A stretch of 64,000 nt of DNA from Orobanche coerulescens (GCA_033398695.1 CM065814.1:108378501-108442500); one strand, 5' to 3'; shown: positions 43,478-54,596, counted from the first letter of the stretch. Notes: a model not told the origin generated them from the sequence alone. Numbers and translations: made by a program.

Positions 43478-45608
43478 TGATCGGTCAAAAACTTATCCTA
43501 AAAATAGGATTTTTTGAGTCGCTCGCAAATATATACGAGGTAGAAGTAGTTTGTGGTAAGTTCTACCAAGGTCTTTTCTCTCGAGGATTGTCCAACAGGG
43601 CTTCGTATAATTTTTTGTTACAAATTGCGAGAAGTAAATACTAAAATATACTAAAATATATTTTTGGGTTTTTTTTTAACTAAATTAAAATGCACTATAC
43701 TTTAAACTAAACTATTTTTTAATAAGACTATTTATATTAAGACTATTTTTATTAAGACTATTTATACTAGACTATTTATATTAAGACTATTTATACTAGA
43801 CTATTTATACTAGACTATTTATATTAAGACTATTTATACTAGACTATTTATACTAGACTATTTATATTAAGACTATTTATACTAGACTATTTATACTAGA
43901 CTATTTATATTAAGACTATTTATACTAGACTATTTATATTAAGACTATTTTTATACTAGACTATTTTTAACTAGTGAAAATGAATAGAATTAAAATGAGT
44001 TTGGAAATTTATAAAATCTAGGGGAATACGGGTTCATTAAATTAGGTTTTTAATTAAGTATAGGAATTGATTTATATGGATATAAAAGAAAAAATGAATG
44101 TTTATCGAGTCATCAACTTTTCACCTCCGTACTTTCGTAATCAAAGATGTCTTAATCGTCGCTACTTTTTAAGATGTTGATAACAAGATTAACACTTGAT
44201 AGATTGAAAAGATGTGTTTCCAATACACTTAACAATCAATCAAGGAGGTTTCACTAGTAGAAATAGGATATGATCAATCTCTATTTAAACCAATTAGTCC
44301 TTTCATTTCTCTAACTTGACTATTTTTAGGATAAACGATCGTTCATCGAGTAATCAACTTTTCACCTCCGTACTTTCGTAATCAAAGATGTCTTAACCAC
44401 TTTCGCAATCTTAAGATGTTGATAACAAGATTAACATTTGATAGATTGAAAAGATATGTTTCCAATTCACTCAACAATCAATCAAGAAGGTTTCATTAGT
44501 AAAAATAGGATATGATCAATCTCTATTTAAACCAATTAGTCCTAAAAATAGTTTAAATCAATCAAATACTCAATATATAACCTAATAGAAATCCCCCTTC
44601 CCCTAGGAAGAAAGATTAGCTACTCATTGGTTTATAGAAACTAAAATTATAATAGAAATAATGATATATATAATATATATATAGAAACTTTTAATTACTA
44701 GAACTTAATGACAATAGATAAAACTTACTTGAATATGATGAATCAAAGTGCAAGAAACAAACTTCAAAATATAACTTCAAACTTGTTTAAAGGTTACAAG
44801 CTTACAAAAATTGAAAGTAAAATACTAAGTGCTTATTGATCAAGCACTTTTCAATTACAAACTAAATGAAAGAAAAACTTCAAACCAAAAATAAAATACA
44901 AACTAAAATTGAAAGTTCTAAGGAAAATATATTGCTAAAAGAAAGGAGTATTTCTTAGCAAGAAGTTGAGGATTTCTTGGTAAGAATGTGGGTTTTGCAA
45001 TGGGTGAAGATGTCCTTTTATAGGTGATTTTCAAGAATACAATTGATTATTTAATTCAAAATATCTATTGTAATATCATTTTTTTAATTCTTTGTTCACA
45101 CTTCACCCATGTCTTTGAATTTTCAGATTTTTGAACAAAAAATATCTTGTGGTTGAGTTCACAAGTTGGTCAAAAGTGGACTAATTTTGCATGGCATCTG
45201 CTGAAAAACGGCGATGAAAAACGGCTCAGTTTGCCCCGTGTTGTGCGCCGTTTTGTGGTGACTCTGTCTCTTCCGGAATACGCGTGAGGACACGGCGCTA
45301 AATGCCGGCCGTGTGTGAAACGGCCCAAGACACGGCCCTTGTTGCGCCGTATGTGAAACGGCATACATAACACGGTCCTGTTTGCGCCGTGTTGTAGGTC
45401 GTTTTGCCTTGAAAAAATCCCGTCGTTGGATTTGGTCTTGTTTTCCGTCCTTTTTGATGCTTCATGTCAGTAATCTGTAAAATAACCATTTTTCGCTCAT
45501 GTTTGGATATATCTGTAAAATATATATTCTTAATCACAAATCAGTACAATTATGCCCGGAAAAATGAATATTTTGTATATGAATTTTAGATCAATTATGC
45601 ACCAATCA
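43478..45608 (-). repeat. Element III 3' LTR (2131 bp)
   Basis: It contains a 14/15-bp tandem array (43711-43975), a ~240-bp imperfect direct duplication (about 44100-44300 and 44342-44545), a TATA-like box near 45013-45021 (minus strand) and a palindrome-rich block at 45200-45400. Confidence 0.92.
43711..43975. repeat. Tandem array of ACTATTTATACTAG / ACTATTTATATTAAG
   Basis: It has roughly 17 units of 14-15 bp in a partly higher-order pattern (two of one type, then one of the other). It is repeated in the other LTR at 49118-49375. Confidence 0.85.
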
Positions 45609-46097
45609 AATACCCCACACTTAAATTCTTGCTAGTCCCGAGCAAGACTCATTATTAATCACACACAAAATAAAAATTAAAATAAGACACAAAATAAAAA
45701 ATAAAAAATAATACACACAAATTTAAGAAAAATAATTATATATAAAGATAAAAAGAGATCAAAATGCCATTAATACACAATAACCAACTTTATACAGTAG
45801 ATAGAAAATGAATCAAGATTCAAAATAAATCTACTAACGATTTTGAAGTTAAAACACGGTTTTTATTTTTGTAATTCCAAAATGCAAGGTTTCCCCCCCT
45901 AAAGGTTGATTATTTCTTTCCCACTCGTGACTTCACACGACTCCCTTTAATGGTTGCTCTCGATCACTCGTTTATTTTTCGACTCAATATGAAGAAGAAT
46001 TTCATCGGCGTCATCAAATATTGTGATTTTCACAAAATTGAGTGTATTGAAATTCAGCTGCTAATTAATTCAAATCTGCTCATAAACTATATCCCTT
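45609..46097 (-). other. Element III 3' non-coding region with terminal purine tract
   Basis: On the minus strand, TTAAGTGTGGGGTATT abuts the LTR. The rest aligns with 18547-19000 of element II. Confidence 0.65.
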
Positions 46098-46405
46098 TTA
46101 GTGATAGCTTTCACACCGTTATTTGCTAACGTGTAGCTCTTTTCACTAACACAATTTCTATCTCATTATTTTTCTTTCGTAAAAAGGTGATAGCTTTCAC
46201 ACCGTTATTTGCTAACGTGTAGCTCTTTTCACCAATTTTTCTGAGACGGCAGCTACGCACCAACAATGGTTAGTCCTTTATTTTTCGCAAAATTTAAGAC
46301 TTCCAAAATTAGGCATTATTCGCTCAACACTTCTCCTTTTCGTCATTTATTTTTTTAGGTGATAGCTTTCACACCGTTATTTGCTAACGTGTAGCTCTTT
46401 TCACC
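46098..46405 (-). repeat. Three copies of the conserved hairpin (element III)
   Basis: Units are at 46098-46149, 46186-46233 and 46358-46405. Stem and loop are the same as in element II, again with TTAGTGA/TCACTAA in unit 1 and GGTGA/TCACC in units 2 and 3. Confidence 0.85.
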
Positions 46406-47243
46406 AATGACTCCTTTTTTTTTTTTAGGGAATAGAATTTTTGCAGAAAATCATTTTTTAGTTAAGCATGAAAAATCAAAAACTCCACAAATTAAGTAAA
46501 TTTCAGTTTTATTTTTCATCAACCAATTGATTCTTCTTTTCTCAAGGTAACGAATGACTCGATTTTATATGATAATTACAAGGCTTGGAAAGAGAGATTA
46601 AGGCTCAAAAAAAAATTTGGAATATACAATTTTTTTTTACCGGTTAAAACGATTTTAGAAGTTTGTATATAGCTAATTTATTGGTGTTATGGCCAGATCT
46701 AAAAATCTCAAAAATCAAAATACTATAAATATATATATATAATAAAAAAAAATTAAGGCAAATAACCAAATCAATCAAAACACACCAAAATTATTAAACA
46801 AACCACACCAAAATTACAACACACCAAAATACTAAAACAAACCACCCCCAAACTTGAAAATAAAACTGTCCTCAGTTTATAAAATAAAAAATAAAAATCA
46901 ATGCAGAAAAGCAGAATACTCCCTGTTAAGAAAGTTGATGTCTGAGCCTAACGCCTTTTAGAATCTGCAAGAGAATAAATATACGAGGCACACACAAAAG
47001 AAAATAAAATATATTCGTAAGTATAACATAATTTTTTAGATGCGCATCAAGAAAGTCCGAAGAGTCGCCTTACGCTGCCATCAAAGTTTTTATAAAAGCA
47101 AAACACGAAATAAAAATTACAGCAATACATAAATCGCGAATAGATGCGCGTCAAGAGATCAAGAAGAAACTCCTTAAGCTACCATCATTTAGCACGATTA
47201 TTACACACGTAAAGTAAAAATACAAGAGGTCCGTCATGGGTTA
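46406..47243 (-). other. Element III non-coding region between hairpins and LOG-like gene
   Basis: It aligns with 19313-20163 and includes the internal polypurine-like tract at 46844-46858. Confidence 0.6.
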
Positions 47244-47877
47244 TCAAAGGGAGAGGAATGAATCCACTTTTCGTTTTCTCACTGTAAAATCTTCTACCTG
47301 ACAATTTTAGCTAGAGTGGATCTGGTTGAGGAACAAATTCATTGAGTTTTTGATTAGTTCTTCCGGTGTGGTTGCAACGACTATGATTCGTTTAGCACGC
47401 TCGGAAATAAAACCCTTTTCGGCGAGTAGTCGATGAAAGACAGAAACCATCAAAGAAACCATTGACATTAAGCACTCCTATTGGTTTTGATGAACATTTA
47501 GTGGGCTCTGGTAACCACATGAAAAAGTTCCTCAAGGGTGCCAAAACCACCGGAAGGGCGATAAAGGCGCGAATTATTTATCATGTGAGTTATGCGATCT
47601 TGCATATTCACGATCTAAACTCATCTCCAATAGTTGACCGGTGATTTTACTTTCGGCCCGGAGGTTTTGGGATTACTCCCAATACTCTTACTCCTTCCAT
47701 ATAGGCGAAACACTCGTCCCATTAATCCTAGACTTCCTCCTCCGTAAACTACATGAATGCATTTTTATCCTAAGGTACGACCCAAGTCGTGGGCATGATG
47801 AAGCATGCCTCTTTTCAGAACTAGATCCACCAAAAATGCAGTGTGTAAAATTTTTTTGTGGAAGATGATGACTCCAT
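47244..47877 (-). pseudogene. LOG: LOG-like gene of element III, many apparent indels
   Basis: It is collinear with 20164-20815 of element II, including start context and stop. At least eight small indels break it, for example TTCACGATC for TTCACAGATC, GGCGCGAATT for ACGCCAGAATT and TTAGTGGG for TTAGCTGGG. Most remove bases at CAG, CTG or CCG sites, which suggests base-calling loss as well as or instead of decay. The one-base shift after the GLMG segment is also present here. Confidence 0.8.
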
Positions 47878-48187
47878 TTTGAAAAGAAATTTATTTAGAG
47901 AGAAAAAGAGAAAAGTACAAGTTTGAGGGATGAATAAAAGAAACAAGCACAAAGGTTATTTATAGAAGAAAAAATGAGGAAAAATTGCTTAACAAGTTTG
48001 TGATTGCGTTTGATTGTGCTTCAACTACTCAATAGAATAATGAAAGCTTTTATCGCGTATCACATTTTTTATTCAGAAAATCTCACCATACGACAAAAAT
48101 AAAAGATACTCACGTGTATGTACAGTAGTTGTGATTGTGGCTCACATCTTCCTCTGATTTTACGTTCAGAAACGGCTTAAACGCCAT

Positions 48188-48641
48188 CTATGAGTCGGGG
48201 AGAAGCTTCCCATCCAATTTTCTTACAAATTGGCAAACAGGGTCTTTTAACGTCAGATTCCCAAGACGTTGTTCATATTCTGGTTTGAATTTATTCCACA
48301 AACATTGAATTCCGTAATACACAAGTCCACTAGGATGCGTGTCAAGAGAAATTTCGATATTATCTAAATTCTCCTTATTTAGACCATCATTAATTAACTG
48401 AATTTTATCTTCTCTGTTTGTAGATGGAATTCCTAAAGATCGACATTTTGCATTACAGTTCCATCTAGCACATTTATAGCAAACGGCTAGAATCTTTGCT
48501 CGTCGTTTCTTGGCATATGAACTTTTTCCAAGCCACAGTAAGAATCTAGTTGGTGTTTCGTGAATTCACCTTCTATTCTTACTTTGGCTTCGATAATGAA
48601 TCTTATGTCAAAGGTATGCTTTTATTCGTAAGCAACCTCAT
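48188..48641 (-). pseudogene. Cysteine-rich ORF of element III, two small indels
   Basis: It is collinear with 21135-21590. One base is missing in a T run near the start (CCTTTGACAT against CCTTTTGACAT) and one at a CTG site (TTTCGTG against TTTCTGTG). The basic patch and cysteine cluster are kept, with Phe to Tyr inside the cluster. By eye there are about six synonymous and five non-synonymous differences from element II. Confidence 0.7.
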
Positions 48642-48871
48642 CCTTTCAAGCCTTGTCTTGTAAATATTTAAAATTGCATTTTTGCTTAGAAAGGAAATCT
48701 TTTTCAATTTTATACAATGTTTCTTCCATGACAAAAAAAAATTAAAATGAAAACGATAAAATATCTACAAATATCGGTTGTTTGTGGGAAATCAAAATCG
48801 ACTTTGATAGTCACGAGTACCGTTATCCGCCACTTGGCCAGACAGAAAAATTATATTTGGCCTAAAACAAT

Positions 48872-48887
48872 CCCGACAACGGCGCCA
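48872..48887 (-). other. Element III primer-binding site (tRNA-Asp type)
   Basis: On the minus strand this reads TGGCGCCGTTGTCGGG, one change from the element II site, about five bases from the LTR. Confidence 0.82.
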
Positions 48888-48892
48888 AAATT

Positions 48893-51012
48893 TGATCGGT
48901 CCAAAACTTATCCTAAAAATAGGAGTTTTGAGCTCGCAAATATATACGAGGTAGAAGTAGTTTGTGGTAAGTTCTACCAAGGTCTTTTCTCTCGAGGATT
49001 GTCCAACAGGGCTTCGTATAATTTTTGTTACAAATTGCGAGAAGTAAATACTAAAATATACTAAAATATATTTTTGGGTTTTTTAACTAAATTAAACTGC
49101 ACTATACTTTAACCTAATCTATTTTTAATAAGACTATTTATATTAAGACTATTTTTATTAAGACTATTTATACTAGACTATTTATATTAAGACTATTTAT
49201 ACTAGACTATTTATACTAGACTATTTATATTAAGACTATTTATACTAGACTATTTATACTAGACTATTTATATTAAGACTATTTATACTAGACTATTTAT
49301 ACTAGACTATTTATATTAAGACTATTTATACTAGACTATTTATATTAAGACTATTTTTATACTAGACTATTTTTAACTAGTGAAAATGAATAGAATTAAA
49401 ATGAGTTTGGAAATTTATAAAATCTAGGGGAATACGGGTTCATTAAATTAGGTTTTTAATTAAGTATAGGAATTGATTTATATGGATATAAAAGAAAAAA
49501 TGAATGTTTATCGAGTCATCAACTTTTCACCTCCGTACTTTCGTAATCAAAGATGTCTTAATCATTGTCACTTTTTAAGATGTTGATAACAAGATTAACA
49601 CTTGATAGATTGAAAGATGTGTTTCCAATACACTTAACAATCAATCAAGGAGGTTTCACTAGTAGAAATAGGATATGATCAATCTCTATTTAAACCAATT
49701 AGTCCTTTCATTTCTCTAACTTGACTATTTTTAGGATAAGCGATCGTTCATCGAGTAATCAACTTTTCACCTCCGTACTTTCGTAATCAAAGATGTCTTA
49801 ACCACTTTCGCAATCTTAAGATGTTGATAACAAGATTAACATTTGATAGATTGAAAAGATATGTTTCCAATTCACTCAACAATCAATCAAGAAGGTTTCA
49901 TTAGTAAAAATAGGATATGATCAATCTCTATTTAAACCAATTAGTCCTAAAAATAGTTTAAATCAATCAAATACTCAATATATAACCTAATAGAAATCCC
50001 CTTCCCTAGGAAGAAAGATTAGATACTCATTGGTTTATAGAAACTAAAATTATAATAGAAATAATGATATATATAATATATATATAGAAACTTTTAATTA
50101 CTAGAACTTAATGACAATAGATAAAACTTACTTGAATATGATGAATCAAAGTGCAAGAAACAAACTTCAAAATATAACTTCAAACTTGTTTAAAGGTTAC
50201 AAGCTTACAAAAATTGAAAGTAAAATACTAAGTGCTTATTGATCAAGCACTTTTCAATTACAAACTAAATGAAAGAAAAGCTTCAAACCAAAAATAAAAT
50301 ACAAACTAAAATTGAAAGTTCTAAGGAAAATATATTGCTAAAAGAAAGGAGTATTTCTTAGCAAGAAGTTGAGGATTTCTTGGTAAGAATGTGGGTTTTG
50401 CAATGGGTGAAGATGTCCTTTTATAGGTGATTTTCAAGAATACAATTGATTATTTAATTCAAAATATCTATTGTAATATCATTTTTTTAATTCTTTGTTC
50501 ACACTTCACCCATGTCTTTGAATTTTCAGATTTTTGACCAAAAAAATATCTTGTGGTTGAGTTCACAAGTTGGTCAAAAGTGGACTAATTTTGCATGGCA
50601 TCTGCTGAAAAACGGCGATGAAAAACGGCTCAGTTTGCCCCGTGTTGTGCGCCGTTTTGTGGTGACTCTGTCTCTTCCGGAATACGCGTGAGGACACGGC
50701 GCTAAATGCCGGCCGTGTGTGAAACGGCCCAAGACACGGCCCTTGTTGCGCCGTATGTGAAACGGCATACATAACACGGTCCTGTTTGCGCCGTGTTGTA
50801 GGTCGTTTTGCCTTGAAAAAATCCCGTCGTTGGATTTGGTCTTGTTTTCCGTCCTTTTTGATGCTTCATGTCAGTAATCTGTAAAATAACCATTTTTCGC
50901 TCATGTTTGGATATATCTGTAAAATATATATTCTTAATCACAAATCAGTACAATTATGCCCGGAAAAATGAATATTTTGTATATGAATTTTAGATCAATT
51001 ATGCACCAATCA
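48893..51012 (-). repeat. Element III 5' LTR (2120 bp)
   Basis: It is nearly identical to 43478..45608. On the minus strand a palindrome-rich block at 50604-50800 lies upstream of a TATA-like box TATAAAAGG at 50417-50425. Confidence 0.92.
50417..50425 (-). promoter_or_regulatory. TATA box of element III 5' LTR
   Basis: TATAAAAGG on the minus strand, about 180 bases downstream of the block with AACGGCGC and GCCGGCCGTGTGTG words. Confidence 0.5.
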
Positions 51013-51017
51013 ATTGA

Positions 51018-52026
51018 CGACAGAATGAATCGAGCTTATTCTCTCATTATGAACATTAGATATTGGATATCTAATTTGGGACATTAGATGTCTAAATTGA
51101 TTTATTGGATAAATTAATTTACGGCCTAATGAATTAAATAAATTACTTGGTGATTAATTTAATTCATGAATATAATTATTTCTTGGAGAAATTAATTATT
51201 TTAATTTTGTATTTGATATGATTAATTAATTGGATTAATTGATCGATATAAATACATCAGAATGGAATCGGAATTTTTCTGTTTGGACTCATGGGAGTCC
51301 GAAACGGACCGAACTCACCCGGCACCTTCCAGATGGCCGCCCCAATCACCTACCCTCCTTAGTCTTGGTCTTCACTTGGTGGGGTTCAAGCCTTGTGACC
51401 AATCAAGGGGACAAAATATCACCTTGGGTGATTTTGTCAAAAGATGATTGATATGGAGAGATATGAGGTGAATATATGGGAATACCATATCTCCTTGGCC
51501 ATGACATTGTAGCTCACGTTTTTGGAAAGAGAAGAGGAGAGAGGAAAAGTTTTTCCAAGGCTTCACCATATTCATCATCATCTTCACTTCTCTTCATAAT
51601 TTTTTCTTGGAGAAAAATATTTGTGAGATAGAGAGATACTAGATTAAACACTTAGAGTGTTGTAATCTTGATTTGCATAGCTTCTATAACCTTGTTCTAG
51701 CCGTATCCTTGGAGGATAACGAGGTTTAGTCATTCCGGTCCTTTTTCCGTCGCGTGGCAAGTAGAGACGCAGTCTTTCGGCGTTGGATCATCCAAGAGCT
51801 TGGAGCATATTGGATTCATGGAGAACAACTAAAGCTTGGGGAATAGCTCAATAGAAGGAATCCATTTAATCAACGAACTACAAGGGTGAGTTTCTAATAT
51901 CTCTTGTGATTTCGTTTATATATTCGTATATACGTAGCTCGATCGATCCTCGTAGGGATTCGGATCGAATTAATTTTCGTTTAACCGCTTCCGCTGGGCC
52001 TTCGATTTAGGTACCGAATCCCAACA
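51018..52026 (+). repeat. Copia 3' LTR, last part
   Basis: It resumes after the duplicated ATTGA (51013-51017) and runs to GGTACCGAATCCCAACA, a TG...CA terminus matching the LTR start. Summed over its three pieces the LTR is about 2.0 kb. The copia 5' LTR is off the window, so its TSD cannot be checked. Confidence 0.85.
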
Positions 52027-52872
52027 ATATACACCTCAAGTTCACTAGCCCGTGCCCAAGCATGCATGTCTAATATCCAGTCATAGCCAGAACAAATTGC
52101 CCAAATCATAACACATGGGCTATCCCGATGTTCCTTGGGATCCACCAAAATCATGGCTATCGAAAGTGCCTAATCATAACATATGGGTCACCACGACGTG
52201 TCCTGGGCCTAAAAGATACTCCACATGTCAACATGTTTATATACAACAACTCTGGCATTGAGAAGCATCTCAGTCAACCTTGTAGGCTTGGTAGTTTGTG
52301 TAATCACCTGTATCACAAGAATTAAACTAAATGAGCGAAAGCTCGGTAAGTAGTGACTATACAATGCATGTATGTACCCATGAATGAGCTCATGAAACAT
52401 GACTTGTATTTCTTCATTAATTTCGAATTCTCTTACACGTGCACTGTTATATATACCTCAAGTTCACTAGCCCGTGCCCATAAGCATGTATGTCTAACAT
52501 CTAGTCATAGCCAGAACAAATTCCCCAATCATAACACGAGTTATCCCGGCGTTCCCCGGGATCCACCAAAATCATGCCTATCGAAAGTGCCCAATCATAA
52601 CATATGGGTCACCACGGCTTGTCCTAGGCTCCACTTCAATATGAATTGTATTATTGTGTTCCCCAAGGCCCACTACAACAATTAATCCATTTTAGGCCCC
52701 CTACCAGTAATTCAAAAAATGTACATAACCAAATTGGTTTACTCATATCTCTTTTAAACCTTCGTGCCATGCCCAATGCATGCAACCAGCACATCCCAAT
52801 GCGACGCTATGAATATATATGCATAACTGAACGCTTCATGTAACTCGTAATACAAGTATCATCATTAACATA
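52027..52872. repeat. Gypsy LTR-like relic with a ~185-bp block repeated
   Basis: Blocks 52027-52212 and 52449-52633 share cctcaagttcactagcccg, gtcatagccagaacaaatt and ggatccaccaaaatcatg, about 90% alike by eye. Between them, gagcgaaagctcggtaagta is a phrase common in plant gypsy LTRs. No TSD or full LTR can be delimited. Confidence 0.5.
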
Positions 52873-52880
52873 GTAGCCAC

Positions 52881-53529
52881 CAGTGTTTTCAGTTGCGTTG
52901 CGTAGGTATGTAGCGTTTTTGTACAGAATTGCGTAGCGCAAAATAGCGTAGGTAATTCGAACATGACATTTTTAAGTGAAAAAATAAAATAATATTCTCG
53001 TGTAAGATCAATAGGTAAATAACCCAAGTAAAATAGCCATGAAATAATTTCAAAATAAGCAAAACAACTTAGAACTGTTATAATAATCCAAAATAACAAA
53101 CTTAAATAAGTAATGCAAAAGATTTCTGATGATATTCTCCTGTATTGCTTCACTGTTATGCTGTCCGTCTATAATGTTCTGCTTTGCTGCGCAACTTTTT
53201 TTTTTCCCGAAGGCTGAGGCTCACTGGGCAGATTAGTTTTTTCTGACTTAATTGTTATAAGTACTTAAGGGGCATATTAGTAACTAGCTACACTAGGGTT
53301 TTTGATTCATGCGCCGTTCTTAAAGTGGCAGATTTAAGATTAGTGTTTTCTGATGCAAACCCAAATAGCGCAGGTAACTTGCGCTATCGCGCGATTTCGA
53401 TGCCAGCGCATCAATAGCGTGCGCAAAACAGGAGCCAGCGCAAGTTGCAGCGCGCTATGTCGCGTTTTCTAGAATATTTGCGCAAAAGTGCGCGACATAG
53501 CGCGCTGTTGAGCGTGATTCAAAACACTG
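52881..53529. mobile_element. hAT-type MITE with CAGTGTTTT termini
   Basis: The 649-bp element has terminal inverted repeats CAGTGTTTT/AAAACACTG and an 8-bp TSD GTAGCCAC at 52873-52880 and 53530-53537. Subterminal words GCGTAGC and GCGCTA recur at both ends. It encodes no transposase. Confidence 0.92.
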
Positions 53530-53537
53530 GTAGCCAC

Positions 53538-53990
53538 GTAACTCAGGATACAAAGCAACCTCAAACCGCCAAACAATAATTTAAACACGTAATGCTCTTG
53601 CGATACAATTTTAAAATCATTTACTACTTACGCGAGTCCAAGTCGTACTGTACTGCAAACATACTTAGATAAGCTTCTATACTGAACAACATCAGAGCAT
53701 GCTATAACACAACTTCTATACTGAAATCAAGACAAAAATTATATATTAATCTATCAATTGAACCATAACATTAAAATCCTTATCTTCCATTAATGTCCTT
53801 AAATTTACATATTATATCACAACTCATTCACATACAATATATGTATATATTATACATATAATATATCTATAAATATATAATTATAGATTATGTGTTCACA
53901 CTTAAATCCCTTATTTCTGATCTTAAAACCCAATTTTAACCTCTTTATGTTCACATACTTGCATTTAAAATTTTTATTTTGATAAATTTT
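53538..53990. other. AT-rich spacer, nothing recognised
   Basis: It is AT-rich with a TATA-type run near 53840-53880. I see no ORF or repeat boundary. Confidence 0.4.
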
Positions 53991-53993
53991 TTT

Positions 53994-54419
53994 AATGTTA
54001 TAATACGGGCCATTAATGCCGATTAAAAAATCCTCATCTTAACTGCATGTTAACACATATACATATTTTTCTCACTTACTTCCTCTCACTTCTTAATACA
54101 TGTTTAGAATTTATATTTTTTCCCATGGGCAATTTCAACTGGTTCTTGGGTGGCGGTCTTCTGAGGACGTATGTTCGAGTCACGTGATCGCGATGTGTGA
54201 GTTTTTAATGTTATAATACGGGCCATTAATGCCGATTAAAAAATCCTCATCTTAACTGCATGTTAACACATATACATATTTTTCTCACTTACTTCCTCTC
54301 ACTTCTTAATACATGTTTAGAATTTATATTTTTTCCCATGGACAGCTCAACTGGTTCTTGGGTGACAGATTGCTACAAGGACGTATGTTCGAGTCCTGAC
54401 AGTCGCAGTGTGTGAGTTT
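53994..54419. repeat. 213-bp tandem duplication (flank plus SINE head)
   Basis: 53994-54206 and 54207-54419 share an identical flank of about 130 bases followed by the SINE 5' region. The flank copies show no difference by eye, while the SINE-head parts differ at several places, mostly around CAG/CTG words. Confidence 0.85.
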
Positions 54420-54574
54420 TATCCCTTCAATGTGGGGGATAGCTCCTTGTGGGCACCAGACACCGTTCCTCCCACCTATTGGGCCGTTGAGTCACTATGA
54501 TTTAATTCCTCCACCAATCCCTGTCGGGCCGGGGGTGGAGACCCTGAGGGCGAGGGATTTCGCCTTTTGCTATA
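54340..54574 (+). mobile_element. tRNA-derived SINE (Au-like)
   Basis: The head GGACAGCTCAACTGGTT carries a box A-like segment, and GTTCGAGTCC is a clear box B. The body ends GAGGGATTTCGCCTTTTGCT in the style of plant Au SINEs. A target duplication of about 21 bases (AGAATTTATAT, then a T run, then CCCAT) flanks it, differing only in T-run length. Confidence 0.82.
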
Positions 54575-54596
54575 AGAATTTATATTTTTTTCCCAT

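Larger units (their letters stand above)
43478..51012 (-). mobile_element. Element III: second non-autonomous LTR element with the same LOG cargo, different LTRs
   Basis: The LTRs are 43478..45608 and 48893..51012 (TGATCGGTC...CACCAATCA) with TSD ATTGA. The tRNA-Asp-type primer site near 48872-48887 and the purine-rich tract at 45609-45625 set minus-strand orientation. The 3284-bp interior aligns end to end with the interior of element II, including the hairpins, LOG-like gene and cysteine-rich ORF, while the LTRs do not resemble those of II beyond general layout. Confidence 0.9.

Noticed and set aside
43711..43975. Possible CRISPR-like array
   Set aside because: Units are contiguous 14-15 bp tandem repeats without unique spacers, in plant LTR DNA.
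54340..54420. Possible tRNA gene
   Set aside because: It has box A and B sequences but no cloverleaf or acceptor stem; a SINE body and a long target duplication follow.
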